A stretch of DNA of 64,000 nt from Acanthosepion esculentum (lineage: Eukaryota; Mollusca; Cephalopoda; Sepiida; Sepiidae). A program made the position numbers and the translations under genes. Where the stretch lies: NCBI GenBank assembly GCA_964036315.1, contig OZ038508.1:52330949-52394948 (forward strand). Reading direction: 5' to 3'. The notes beneath the pieces were generated by a model. It was not told the DNA's origin. It saw only the letters and a list, made by a program, of their open reading frames with translations, and ran no database searches. The first letter of the stretch is position 1. Each line of letters starts with the position of its first letter. This document shows, in pieces, positions 1 to 11,900 of this stretch.

Positions 1-620
1 TCCTCATGAGCTCAAGTAAAAATATTTCCTAGTCTAAGAGACACAACTCCATCTAACCTTTCAGTTTACATGCATGTACATCAAATACTTTATTAAGTAT
101 TCAATTGTTATGTTTTGAATCATTATTTTTGTCTTTTATTAATTGTTGTGGATGGAAGATCATTGAACACGCACAATTTTAAGCCTTCTGATCATTCAAA
201 CCTTCTGACATCTTCACATAACCACAACACATTTATTTCTACATAAGTGACATTTTTCATTCTACACAATTTAGTCTCTTTGAATACATGAACAATCTTG
301 AACTGTGAATTATTAAGATATCAAATCAATACATGGTCATACTTTGCATTATTCAATCACAAGTTCACTATATGTATATAAATTGTATATAAATGTCTAT
401 TATTATTATTGAAACCTAAAATACCATTGTTTCTTATTGAATTACCTTGCAATTGATTCGTTTTGAAGGCTCACCTTTTTATATTTGTTGTGGATTAATA
501 TTGTTGAACACACCCATTATCTAGCCTTCTTACCATTTTAAGCTTCTGATAAATCAAACTCATAAAAATCCCCAACAATAGTTGGATCCTCATACGTATG
601 GGCCTATGCCAGACTAAGAT
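1..620 (+). repeat. LTR-like repeat with internal duplication
   Basis: The stretch beginning GAGCTCAAGTAAAAATATTT resembles 15432-15560. Inside it, TTGTTGTGGAT...GAACAC...AGCCTTCT occurs twice (about 143-205 and 485-530). TGTTGTGG near 145 and CCCCAACA near 578 would be a TG...CA pair. It could be an LTR of a gypsy-type element, but no coding part is attached. Confidence 0.3.
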
Positions 621-1114
621 ACGCTTGACGAATTGAAAAAAAGAGAAGTATAAAAGTAAAACCAATTAAAGTGTCAAGAAAAACGAAGGTGAAATAACCA
701 TAACCTTCTACGCGGGAGCACGAACACACACACAAAAAAAAATCAACCTTGCACCAATGAAAAGTGTATTACAAAAGAAAAACGAGAAATATATTAACAG
801 TCAATTACTGATACTCCCAGATGAATGGATGGAGTGATTGATGGAAGGTGTGTCTATGAAACTCTAGAGTCGAAATGCTGAAGGTAACACCAATCAGCTA
901 AATGGCAAACTTTATTAATTCGAATAATAATCAACGACAGAATTCTTAAATCGTGGAAGAAGGGAGATAACTCATAAGAAACATTACTACAAAGGGAAAC
1001 AACTGCTACAACACTGATTTTTTTCAGTGCATTAAGAAAGATTTTGTTATAACGAACTTTAGCAACACAAGATTGAATATTTCATTATATAGACATATTC
1101 TAAACTCTCTAGAG
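621..1114. other. Stretch without recognisable features
   Basis: AT-rich sequence with no convincing exon, RNA or terminal repeat. A slightly GC-richer piece near 700-730 precedes a poly-A run. Confidence 0.6.
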
Positions 1115-1500
1115 CAGCGTTTCTCAACCTTTTTACCCTTGCGTAACCCTTAAAATAAATTACATGTCTCAAGGAACCACTGGGCAAAAACAAAATTATA
1201 TACCATATCTTTCTTATTTTATTTTATTTTTCATTATAGTTTGCGTGGTAAATATCAGTATATATTTTTGTTTGAATAACTGGTTTAAGGAAAAATTAAT
1301 ACTTCTTTGTCAAATTATTCGGTAATGCTAAATAAAATTCATACTGTTCGTTTATAATACTTCATCAGGATAGTTTTCATTCGTACAAAAAAAAATCTAA
1401 ACTCAAACGTAAAAAATAAACATAAGTAACCGATATGTAAGCAAAATGTAAACTAAACAGTTATGAAATTAAATAAAAAGTCAAAAGTGCATTAGCTTAT
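1115..1500 (+). mobile_element. hAT-type terminal fragment
   Basis: CAGCGTTTCTCAACC at 1115 and the following ACCCTTGCGTAACCCTT have the form of the left end of hAT (Charlie-like) non-autonomous elements. No matching right end or duplication of the flanking CTCTAGAG was found, so it is an end fragment. Its limit at 1500 is arbitrary. Confidence 0.45.
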
Positions 1501-3051
1501 CTCACCTGTTCTCATGAAACAATTGGGGACCTATTGCAGGACCTTACATAGAAAACATTTAAACCAGAGAATGTGTGGGGTTTGGGGGGGGGGTGAAATT
1601 TGTATAGGCGTACATGATAGACACGTGTGTGAAAGAGTACAAAAAATCATAAGAGAAAAGTAAGACATTAAAAATGAGTGTGTCCCAGTGAGGGACACGT
1701 TTTTTTCACCCCACATGCGACTACATCTTATAGCCAGAGTTGTAAAAGAGGAAAGAGAATGAGTGAGAATATCATTACCTATTTATAGGCATAAGGTGCA
1801 TCCCTTTTTTCCAGAAAGTCAAGTGGGATAACCCACAATATGAACATTAGAAGAGGTAAAAAGCAATGAAGATTATGAGAATAAAGACGACAGATAATAA
1901 CTGACCTTTGACTTAAATAGATTAAAATTGTAGTGCTCAGGAAGCATTCGTGTGTGAGTTTATTCTCAGGAAAAATCTGTCTGAGAGGAACTTTCTTTTT
2001 ACATAAAGAATACAGGGGAAATGACTCCATGGGCATAGTATGGTGAATCCGAGTAGTAAAAGTTTGAACTGGTGGTATTAACAAGTGGAGCTCATCTGAA
2101 CATTTGCCACAAAAATAATGATAGAGTAGCGATAAGCTTGCAAAGTTGCTTCTGTAAGAAAGATTATGTAGAATGGAAAATATCTCATCCCTAAGTAAAA
2201 TGATTTTGAACTCTATCAAGGCTGAAAAGTGAAACTTCCAGCTTTAGCCCAAATATGGCAGTAATTCTTCATTTTTCATCTAATCTGATTCTTGTAAAGA
2301 TAACTCATAGTAAGAGCCAGGTACTTTCTGAAGAAGTACAAGGAGCCAACTATTTTGTTAGTTTCTTTAACAATTGATTGTATATGAGTTCCACAAGGTG
2401 TGGAGTGAACTTGTATCCCAATAGACGTCCAATGCATGAAGTCTTGTTGAGAATGCAACTATTCATTGTAACAAGTGCAAGCTCAAGATCCGATTGGTGA
2501 TGATATGTTACTAGCTTGGTTTTAGAAATATTAAAAGTTACAATACTGTTTTTTTTCCCTGTTGAACTGTTACAGTCAGGTCAGTGGAGAGATCAGCTGT
2601 AAGGCTCTGAACTTCTTGATTTCGATTGGTACTTCCATAAACTGCAGCATCATCGCATATATGGGAAGGGTATTTAAGCAAAGTAGAGAAAGATGGCAAC
2701 AGTTCATGATGCTCAGCTTAAAAGAAATTACCTTACTCATTCACTCATCTTCCTCAATAAGCTACATGACACTGACATTTTCCTCCCCATTTTCTCCCTT
2801 ACCTCTTCTTTCTCACACATACATGCAAAGTAAGAACTTTTACACTCATATGCACTAAAAATATTTATTTGTAAAAAAACAACATAAAAATAAAAATATC
2901 TTATATTTTTATATTTAAACACCTTTGTTGCAGGTTGATTCAAATCCACAGCATATGTTTACTAATTACCTGAGAGTGTTCCTATTCAGAAAGAATGCGA
3001 GATTCCGTATCTTCAGATTGATTAAAATTGTGTTAAATTCTTAGCATAGAG

Positions 3052-3500
3052 CAATGGTTCCCAAACATTTTTTCTCTGGGCTGCATTTTCAGAATGAAAA
3101 TTTGCTTGCGCCTCACCAGATTTTATGTGATAAAAAAGTACATTTAAAACTAAAAACCAGATCGAGGATCAAAGGAAGATAACTGCGGATTCAAAGTCAG
3201 AACACTATCATTGATAACTCTCGCCTCCAATTTGTAGGCCCTAGTTACTATATTCTTAACACTTGATATAATGCAAAAATATCACATTGATAAAATTGGT
3301 CAATAATAATTTATAACTATTTATACTGGGACTTACAAGTAATCCATAATAATATTTTAAATTTTGAAATTATATTTATTTTTGGCACAAGAATTTTTTA
3401 AAACTTTCTAAATTTTTGATTGTCTTTCAATCATTCCACCTCACCTGCTATTCTCTTCCTCCACACCTATGAGGTGCACAGCACCATTTGGGAACCACTC
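3052..3500. mobile_element. 449-bp hAT-like MITE with target-site duplication
   Basis: The left end CAATGGTTCCCAAAC and the right end TTTGGGAACCACTC form terminal inverted repeats. They are flanked by GCATAGAG (3044-3051) and TCATAGAG (3501-3508), an 8-bp target-site duplication with one change, the hAT length. No transposase frame lies inside, so it is non-autonomous. Confidence 0.8.
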
Positions 3501-3947
3501 TCATAGAGAAAGGAGGGGGGAAAAGATTACACCTTTACAGAGAGAATAAACAAAGTTACATTGGACGAAATAAGAAAATAGTTACAAAAATCAAAGAATG
3601 AACAAGTGTAATTAACGAAAGCTAAAAGAAATCTAACCATCATATATTGTGTCCCTTGAAAATAACATTTATCATAATTATCATTATAATATGATAATAA
3701 TATTACTCAATAAATCAATATACGTTCAATGGATTTATCTCATAGATATTATTATTACTACTATTATTATTATTTCTTCCTTTGATTTCTGTTGTATATA
3801 CACATTTCCTTCCGGATCCCAACCAGAGACTTAATGTCAGAAATGGCTTCATGACTTTTTCCATTGATCATTTAAAAAGAAAAAAAAAAGATCACACACA
3901 CGTTTTACATAATATGTGAGCTGTACTTGTGTGTACAATTTTTTGTA

Positions 3948-4914
3948 TTTATTTAAGGTATAGGCTACCAGAAATCCCTTCAATGAATCTATCAGAACAT
4001 TTTCCAATCAATCCAAGGGCTCCAACTACAACTGGGATTATTGATGCCCTCATGTGTCACATTTTTGAGATTTCTACTTCAAGATGCTTGTATTTTAAAG
4101 TTTTTTGAAGATCTTCAAAGATACATTACAACCTGCAGTGACTGACACATCAATAAGAAAGCACATTCCTTGTCCTGGGTATGACAAACTACATTCAGCA
4201 TCAAGGCCTCCCAGAGGAAAGTGAAACCACCTCTTAATTGCTGTTATTCCCGAGTCCACCCTGATCTGGGATGGCAACACCTGTTAGGGTCCCAGTTATG
4301 GGCAAATATTTAATTCCTAAACTGGGATCAAAATGCTATGAAAGTGTAGAAATACATTTTTATAGTGAAATAAATCTTGCCACAACCTGGGTAGCAGTCT
4401 TTGACAAATGGATGTTTTGGTACAGCTGTCATATGGTTCGGCAGATAATCTACCCTGTGTGAACAATGGTGAGACATAAGCCCAGATGTGGGAATGACGG
4501 ATCGCTCAAATGCCACAATGATTTGAGTTGGAATGATAGCTAGGACAGGCAGTCCTGTGAAAACTTTGAAACCAATAATATGGCTGATTCTCTGTGAGAG
4601 CTAGCCGACTGCTGCCTACCCCAGTCACTGGGAAACCCACAGCAGTATAACCAAAGCTCCAGATAAGAAAAAAAAAGGATTCTGTTTTTGTGGTCTTTGA
4701 TCATGATGTCTGGGCGATTAGCTTTGAGTGTTCTATCTGTGTGTATTGTAAAGTCCCATAAAATTGTTACAGGTCCTATCTCTGTAACCATGTCTGGGTG
4801 ATGTTCATACAAGTTTCTTGCAGTTTTCTTCCCATAAAAGTTTTCCCACTCTATCATGCCAAGTTTTATATTCAGTTGGTGCTTACACTGTGAAACCTGA
4901 TACAAGATGGTCAA
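3948..4914 (-). pseudogene. LINE C-terminal domain split by a later insertion
   Basis: On the minus strand NRPDIMIKDHKN (about 4715-4680) is followed, after ~500 bp of unrelated repeat, by FLIDVSVTAGCNVSLKIF (about 4165-4100) and decayed IPVVVGALG-like sequence. Intact relatives at 5187-5502 and 60180-60514 have these parts adjacent. The RPDI...IDMAVP pattern resembles the C-terminal domain of reverse-transcriptase proteins of non-LTR elements, perhaps a PD-(D/E)XK-type nuclease as in R4/Dong elements (inference). Confidence 0.6.
4165..4315 (-). repeat. Dispersed repeat inside the LINE fragment
   Basis: On the minus strand this runs CTGGGACCC...ACAGGTGTTGCCATCCCAG...AATTAAGAGGTGG...CATACCCAGGA. 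The same order occurs on the plus strand at about 6150-6302. It interrupts the LINE domain at 3948-4914 and is therefore the younger insertion. Confidence 0.55.
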
Positions 4915-5186
4915 TTGTTTCTAGATATTTATCACAGAATCTGCATTTGGGGTCAACACAGTTTTTCAGTATGTGTGCTTGGTAATTTCTAGTTAGCAAG
5001 TATTATTATTATTAATGATGATGCCCATCTCCTCTCCGATCGCTATCTGCATTTACCTTCATTATTCATCCCCGTAGTAGCATATTATTATTATTCTCCT
5101 CCTCCTCCTTCTTCTTCTTCTGTATACTCATTTCTTTCTGGGTCCTGGCCAGAGACTTAAGGTCAGAAATGACATCATGACATTTT

Positions 5187-5515
5187 TCACTGAGCAGTTT
5201 TGAAAAAAAAAATCACACATATTTTATATAGATAAAGCCCTTTGTAAGGTATGGGCTGTACTTGTGAGTACAATTTTTTGTATTTCTTTAAGGTATGGGC
5301 TACCAGGGATTCCTTCAATGAGTCTTTTCCAATCAATCCAAGGGCTGCAACTACAACTGGAATTATTGATGTCCTCATGCGCCACATTTTTGAGATTTCG
5401 ATTTTGATAGTTTTTTTTTAATAACTTCAAAGATACATTGCAGTCTGCAGGGGCTGCCATGTCAATAAAAAAGCACATTTTGTCCTTGCCATCTCTAATC
5501 ACGATGTCAGTGCGA
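5187..5515 (-). pseudogene. LINE C-terminal fragment, second copy
   Basis: Minus-strand frames give FIDMAAPADCNVSLK, HEDINNSSC-type sequence, then ALGLIGK and HTLQRALS. It is the same family as 60180-60514. Frameshifts near 5400 break it. Confidence 0.65.
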
Positions 5516-5820
5516 TTATCTTTAATTGTTCTGTCTGTAATTATTATTATAATTATTTTTGATAATAATATTATAAGTGTAAGATTATTAATATTGTCTA
5601 TAAAATAAACATTCCCAGATTTTTGTGGATCATTGAATTCTTTCTTTGTGCTTCTTTTATTGTTATCACAATGGATGGATGGATGTTGGATTTAACGGCA
5701 TGTCAACTCCTATTTGGGTCAATTTATGCCGAAGCCTTATTAATTTATGAATTTAAGTTGGTTATTTTGTATAAAAGGTTGAAAGGCTGTTGGGATTTGA
5801 AAATTTTTTTTTTTTTTTTT

Positions 5821-5970
5821 CTCAAAAAAGTATAGTTGGTAATATTGTTTTTCAAAAAAGTATAGTTGGTAATATTGTTTTTCAAAAAAGTATAGTTGGT
5901 AATATTGTTTTTCAAAAAAGTATAGTTGGTAATATTGTTTTTCAAAAATGTATAGTTGGTAATATTGTTT
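5821..5970 (+). repeat. Minisatellite, five 30-bp units
   Basis: Five consecutive 30-bp units (5821, 5851, 5881, 5911, 5941) read TTCAAAAAAGTATAGTTGGT plus AATATTGTTT and differ at only two positions. A partial sixth unit follows. Because 30 is a multiple of three, several frames on both strands stay open and mimic repeat proteins. Confidence 0.95.
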
Positions 5971-6063
5971 TTGAGCTGGTAATAATATTTTTTCATTTTC
6001 ATTCTGGTCTTTTGTGATCTTTATAAAAAAGCAATTATTTTGTTGATAATATTTATCAAATAT

Positions 6064-6302
6064 GCGGATGTAGTTTGTCGTCATACCCAGGACGCGGATG
6101 TAGTTTGTCGTCATACCCAGGACGCGGGAAAGATCTGGAAGTTCACTATTTGCCCATAGCTGGGACCCCGACAGGTGCTACCACCCCGGGTCTGGGTGGA
6201 CCTGGGAACACCAGCAATTAAGAGGTGGTTCCACGCTTCCTCAAAACCTCCTGATCAGAGGCCTTGCTGTTGGATGCAGTTTAACGTCGTACCCAGGACG
6301 AT
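6064..6302 (+). repeat. Dispersed repeat with a tandem 30-bp duplication at its edge
   Basis: A 30-bp unit ending ACCCAGGAC is present twice (6064-6093 and 6094-6123) and a diverged third copy ends the segment (about 6270-6300). The sequence between matches the repeat at 4165-4315 on the other strand. Confidence 0.6.
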
Positions 6303-6829
6303 TTATCACAATGTTTCAACTGAATCAACCTACAGCCTTTTAATGCATCAGTTCTTCATCCTGACTTTGACTTAAAAAATGCAGTTTCAATTAGAAGAGA
6401 AAGTAATTTACTCATGTGAAAATGTACAGAAATTGCAACGAAAATAAAAACATTGGGACACTTAGAGTAGTAGCCATTTTCTGGCTTTAAATAATGTGCA
6501 ATGTGTTGATCAATCAATCTGATGATAAATTTCTCCTTCTTTTTCTTTCCCAGCTTCCTTTATGTTCCCTGCTACCACAATATCAATAATCCAACACTGT
6601 CTTCCTTCTGGAGAGTAATGATATCATTATCATCATTATAACAACAAAATTATTATTACTTTATATTACTATATAATATTATTGATATTATAATACGACT
6701 GCAATATAACAGTAATCATAAAATTTACTTAAGCTAATAGAGATGTCACAAGCTGATATTTGCATTGGTTCCCTAAAAATCAAAAGTCACAAGTGATAGA
6801 GCATATTTCCTAAGCAGGAAAATATCTAC

Positions 6830-6988
6830 CTGAAGATTTAATTCATCATCCACACCAAACATTGAAGAGAATTTCAATTCAGCTGAATCAATTTTCATTT
6901 TTTCTTTCTTCTTTTTCAGTTGAACTTTCTTCTGGCTTTCTTCATTGGACAGAGACTGTATTGTTTTGACTTTCCCTGAGCTTGGCAT
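6830..6988 (-). CDS. First coding exon of an unrecognised, possibly ciliary gene
   Basis: A minus-strand exon runs from an acceptor with a TTGTATTTCAG tract (exon start 7003) to a GTAGAT donor after 6830. From its ATG at 6988 it gives 53 codons in frame to the donor (phase 0): MPSSGKVKTIQSL, then a Lys/Glu-rich stretch around residues 20-32, then SSMFGVDDELNLQ. The 15 nt before the ATG are also open, so an earlier start is not excluded. I do not recognise the family. Later exons are not visible between 6830 and 1 and may lie outside the window. A possible non-coding exon 1 with an RFX X-box is near 11901-12000. Low-complexity composition is the main reason for caution. Confidence 0.5.
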
Positions 6989-7135
6989 TTTCTTCTGTGG
7001 CAGCTGAAATACAAGACATGTATTAAAAATGCATCAAATCCTCATTCAAAATTGATTTTCAAAGCAAGCAGACACCTCTCCCTTTCAAAGACTGACACAA
7101 TCCAGTCTTCTGACATACATTCCCAAACATTTAAC

Positions 7136-7300
7136 TAAACCAAGCTTATTAAATATCCATATACAACTGATATTGTTATTTCTCTTTAGATTTTTTTTAT
7201 AAAAAAAACTTTTGAAAGCTTTTAATTCAATAAAATGTGAAACAGGTTTAAAATAAAAGAAAAAAATGTCAACCAATAAGTAAAATAGATTGAAAAAGAA
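7136..7300 (+). repeat. Direct repeat, copy 1 of a local pair
   Basis: About 165 bp starting AAGCTTATTAAATAT and containing GATATTGTTATTTCTC recur at 7660-7805 with small changes. The copies are ~530 bp apart, in the same orientation, upstream of the exon at 6830-7003. Confidence 0.8.
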
Positions 7301-7659
7301 TGAATGGATTCTTGTATTCTGTAAAAATAGACTCCCATAACTCAGGAGCTCATCTTTTGTGGCTGATGCTTTAACCAATTAGGTTAACAAATCTTAGGAC
7401 TAGACAGATTTCTCAGCTCTTAATTTTCTGCCAGTGTCTTTTTTTCCAATTCTATTCCATGCTGTGCTGTTGACTATCTAGCAACAGTCATAATGTTACA
7501 AACATTTTGAAAGATTTTTTTTCTTTTCCTTATCTTCTTTCACAGCATTCTTTAACTCAATGGGTGTGCTGTGAGAGGAAGGAAAAAAGGAAGGCACCTT
7601 GGAAGTTTGACAGGCTTCCAACTTACATTTTGAAATATTTGGCCTCATGTCTGATTAAA

Positions 7660-7805
7660 TAAAGCTTATTAAATATCAATATATGAGTGATATTGTTATT
7701 TCTCTTTAGATATTTTTATGAAGAAAACTTTTAATTCAATAAAAGATATAAGAAACAGGTTTAAAATAAAGGAAAAAAATGACAACCAATAAGTGAAATA
7801 GATAA
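7660..7805 (+). repeat. Direct repeat, copy 2 of a local pair
   Basis: Partner of 7136-7300, sharing AAACAGGTTTAAAATAAA and CAACCAATAAGT. The pair looks like a local segmental duplication of ~0.5 kb. Confidence 0.8.
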
Positions 7806-8386
7806 AATAAGTAAAATACATCAGGAGAGAATGTGGCTTATCCCACTTGACTTTGCTAAAAAAAAAACATTGCTAGGGGGCACTCTTTAAGCCTATAAAA
7901 TGTGTGCATTTTTCTCCCTTTTCTCTTTTACAGCATTTTAACTCTGACATTAAGATGTAGTCAATGTACAGTTGGAACACAGCCACTAAGCTCACATGCA
8001 TTTTTCTTTCTCTCTCTTGACTTTTGAACTCTTTCACACACATGTCTATCATGTATGCCTACACAAATTCCGCATACACATATTGTTTTGTGTTACTCAT
8101 TTTTACTTGAACTCACATTGTCTGCCAATATTGTATGTGGGATAAATTTCCCATAACTGTTTACTGTCCAAAGTGTTGATTCCCACAACATAATGGTGAC
8201 CAAGTATTTACCCAAACATTCCAGCTTTTATTAGCTTTTATTTAGCTTTTATTCCAATTCTAATCATTGCTTTTGAAAAAAAATAAACATTGCCAAAGAG
8301 TGAAGGTAGTTAAAATAAAAGCAGTGTCATGGGAAAAAACCATCCTTTTGACACTCTGTTTTATTGATCCATGTTTGCCAAAACAC

Positions 8387-8497
8387 ACAGAGTGCAGCAG
8401 AAATACCCCCACATAATGGTAACACATTAGTAGCAGTGGTGTGTTCATCTAGCTAATGTCTTACCATTATGAGGGGGGTATTTCTGCTGCACTCTGT
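8387..8497. mobile_element. Fold-back (MITE-like) hairpin element
   Basis: ACAGAGTGCAGCAGAAATAC (left arm start) and its exact complement at 8478-8497 enclose a further matched stretch with ATAATGGTAA. The 111 bp can fold almost end to end. No duplication of flanks is evident. Confidence 0.7.
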
Positions 8498-8907
8498 ATT
8501 AATAATATATTAACATATGTATATTTATATTATAAGCTAATCACATAGAGATCCAGCAACAATTCTTTTTGTTTATATAGATTTGATAAAAAAAAGTCTC
8601 CAGGAAATTCAGATGAAAATTTGAAAGCAAATGGCTCAACACACAAAACATACCTTCCTGTTAAGGTCAAAGTGCATTGCTGATTATTTATAGTAAATGC
8701 AAAATAATAATAACTCCCTTCACCCAGTCCCTTCAAATTTGGTGGACTGAGAAAGAAGAAAAGAAATTTGCGAGCCTATATGAGATTTTTGCCTTTCACA
8801 GAAATTAGCCAGTGAGCCAAGAAGAAGTATATTGCCCTGGCAAATTGTTTACTATACAGCTATGGCTCATCAAATTTGAAATGACTGTCATCTCCATTGA
8901 AGTTGAG

Positions 8908-9270
8908 GCTTATGGTTACATCATGTTGAAACACTTGTTCCTGTATGATCACTGAAGTTAAGCAACATCAAGCCTGGTCAGTATCTAAATGGATGCATGC
9001 TTTGCAATACCAGGTGCTGTAAGTGTGAATGTGTGGGTGGTGTAATGGATAATGGCTCAAAATTGTTAATCAGAGAGTTAAAATTTTTGTTGATTTTGTT
9101 ATATTCACTTATGCACAAATACCCTTGAGAATGGTATGAAGCCACCTTTTTTCCCTCCAGCTATGGGTTAATTAGTAATACTTGTATCACTAACAAATTA
9201 TTATCTTAAAAAAAATTCTTACAATCTAAAAATATTTTCTAACTTTAAATAACCTGCAAAAGATTAATAA
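8908..9270 (+). mobile_element. 5S-tRNA chimeric SINE, copy 1
   Basis: The head to about 9023 follows 5S rRNA: GAAGTTAAGCAACATC, CCTGGTCAGTA, ATGGATG and AATACCAGGTGCTGTAAG stand in the order and spacing of the 5S internal promoter. A tRNA-like part follows (GGTGGTGTAATGGATAATGG as A box). The tail has AGCTATGGGTTAATTAG and TAAAAATATTTTCTAACTTT. Confidence 0.8.
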
Positions 9271-9518
9271 GTTGTAGAAAACAAATCAATGAAATACTGA
9301 TTGGCTACACAGGCATGACTTTTAGATTTATTTACAGTCTCTGGAATCTAAACCATAGAAAATAAACCATCAACATCATTGATAAGGTAGATAGGTATTA
9401 TTAGGTGTGTCATAATTTCCAACCCTCACACCAGGACAGTTTTTAACTTCTATTCTAAGTTTAGTTTCCTTGTATAATAAAGTGTTTTCATAACCGGATG
9501 CCCTTTAAGTTTCAAGGA

Positions 9519-9559
<41 letters not shown>
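9519..9559. repeat. (AC)n microsatellite
   Basis: About 20 AC units in a row. Confidence 0.95.
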
Positions 9560-9560
<1 letters not shown>

Positions 9561-9945
9561 CAAATCAAGAACTATGTTAAAAATCTATAATTCTCTATAA
9601 TTTGAATTTAAAATTAGCATATTGCATCAGTAAACTACGTTATTTTTCTAAGCAATTCATTCATAATCAACTGTACTCAAATTTGACTAAATTTCAAGCC
9701 GCTCCCCTACTGACATCATTTTAGCTTCTTAAAGTAGACTTAAGGATTCACGAGACAACTAGAAGTGAACTGACTTTGAAGAAATATCATGAGATTTTAA
9801 TGAGCTCCATATGCTAAACTCATTCCAATCAGCAGGTGTGACAGGTAAATATAACAATAAACAAGTGCGTAAAACACTAGTTTCTGGTAAATTGGAGGTT
9901 GCGAGTTATATCCTTCTGCTTGGTAGAACACACACACACACACAC

Positions 9946-10199
9946 TGTTGTAATGGAATGTTCCACTCTCCCTATTACCTATTGGGGACTGACGATATCA
10001 GTAATATATATAGTGTGCACAGGACATACCTGTGTCCATCTGTCTGACTCGATTCAGGAAGTGTTAATCAACTTCCTGTCTTTCAGTAGTGTATTCTCTT
10101 GTACAATAAACCTCTCTTTCTTCCATCTACACCCGTCTTGCTGTTTCTTCCACTTGAGTACCACCTTTGTCTGTTTGTAACCTTTTTAAAGATACAACA
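9946..10199. mobile_element. Solo LTR inserted in an (AC)n tract
   Basis: The 254-bp segment begins TGTTG and ends CAACA, a perfect TG...CA terminal pair. It is bounded by CACAC on both sides (9941-9945 and 10200-10204), a 5-bp target-site duplication within an AC microsatellite. It contains a TATA-like TAATATATATAG and AATAAA at 10105-10110 followed by a pyrimidine-rich region. No internal retroelement sequence is adjacent. Confidence 0.75.
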
Positions 10200-10204
10200 C
10201 ACAC

Positions 10205-11079
10205 ACACACACACAAGGTCACAAGCTCCTTTTGGAGCCTCTAAGCTAATGAAATTATGAGCCCCCACCCCACCCTCATATAGAGCTACCCTCTAACTCA
10301 CCCACACCCAGTATTTTGGCAAACTTAGGCTTTCATGCCTGCAAAAAAACGGAGTGTTAAAAGGTCAGTTTTCCCATTGCCACTGCTGTTATTTTAACTA
10401 CCTTCACTCCCTTGTAATGTTTATTGTTTTAAGAACAATGATTACAATTGTAATAAAACCTAAACATATGAAAGTGAATTTATACATTTTCTTTGTTCTT
10501 GAGAATTGACAACAAAAAATAATAAAGACTATTTATTTATCATATTGTTTATTGGAATGATTGTCAAAACAGCTAATTGTCATTTGATTTTAACTTTATA
10601 AAATGGTAAATAAGGATTTCCTTATAGTTGGCTCACATAATTTAATAATGTTTATAAATTTCAGAATAAAAAATGTTTTCATATTTTTACTTTTACTCAT
10701 GATACATTTTAAGGACATTTAGATAGCTCGAATAAACTTATTGTAAATTCTTTAAATAAACTAGAGAAGCTATCTTTTGTTTGTCAATAAAAATATTCTT
10801 CAAGAATTTTACTATTTATTGCAAACCAAATTAGCACATATTTCAACATAACCGTAGTAAAAAAAAAAACAGAATTTTTATAACCAGCATTAACTAAGCT
10901 TGAGGGGCACTAGGCTGCATCACACACTAGTCTATAGGATAATCTGGCCCTACATACATACATTATCTATATATTTATATTATATAACATGGCTTAAGCA
11001 ACTAGAAAGAAAAATGTAAAATTAAACAAAAAGATTATTTACACAAGGTTTCATACTCAACTATTCACATTCAGACTAT
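10205..11079. other. AT-rich interval, nothing recognised
   Basis: After the solo LTR come the rest of the AC tract and a C-rich stretch at 10260-10320. The remainder is AT-rich sequence with no exon or terminal repeat that I can support. Confidence 0.55.
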
Positions 11080-11290
11080 TGCCCTCATCTTTGTTGTTGT
11101 TATCACAACATTTCAACCATTGTGCCCTCCGCCTTTCATCAGGTGTATATCGATCTTGGTAACCTACAGTGAATTCTGAACTGAAAGCCTTTCTACAGAG
11201 GTAGCCTGTTCTCATTCCACTGTCCATGTCTAGGGATATCTCATCTAGTTCTTATTTTTAGTACTGTTCAAGTACTAAAAATAAGAACTT
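11080..11290 (-). repeat. Dispersed repeat family B, minus orientation, with terminal hairpin
   Basis: ATTGCCCTCATCTTTGTTGT, ACAACATTTCAACCATTGTG and CCTTTCATCAGGTG read on the plus strand are the complement of copies at 12950-13119 and 32340-32600. Its distal end carries an 18-bp perfect inverted repeat (11248-11265 and 11271-11288) around GTTCA. Confidence 0.7.
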
Positions 11291-11900
11291 TAAGGTAACC
11301 ATGAGCAAGTTGAATACTACTGAATAGTTTAAAATGGCCATTACCACAAGTAGTACAAAGTTGACAAAAAAAAAACGAGTCTTTTTACCCAAATTTAGAA
11401 CATGTTAGAAAGAAGGAAAAATTTTTTTTTAAATAATTGAAAAATACTTTGTTCTTTCCTCTTAATAATAAAATAAACATTTTGACGATAAAACTTTATT
11501 TTTATTAAGTTTGGGGCCTTTTATCATTATGCTATAGCACATGTGGCAAGTTGAGTATGAAACCGTGTGCAAATTTTAAGCAACCCTAGTACTGATTAAA
11601 ATCTTATGTTGCTTATTTAAAAACAAAAATCATGTAATATTCTACCAGATCATTTGTTAGAAATGAGAAATAGTGTACCTTTTTTTTTAATTTCCATTTC
11701 GTTTTCCAGGTAAACAAATACTATAGCAAACAACTGAATGCTGACCAAATAAATATAAGGAAAAGCCTATTTACTCAACAATTATTTACACTTTAAAATA
11801 TTCATCGTCCTTGTTCTAATAATACAAAAAAATGAAAACAATGTTTACAGTTGTTGAAAAACAAACGTTTTTAGCTTAAAAAAGAAAAAGAAATACTCAC

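Noticed and set aside
5821..5970. CRISPR-like array
   Set aside because: Units are contiguous without variable spacers, and the DNA is eukaryotic.
5740..6114. Long open frames on both strands with ITNYTFLKNN-type or YYQLYFFEKQ-type repeats
   Set aside because: They are products of the 30-bp minisatellite, whose unit length keeps frames open; no splice or start context.
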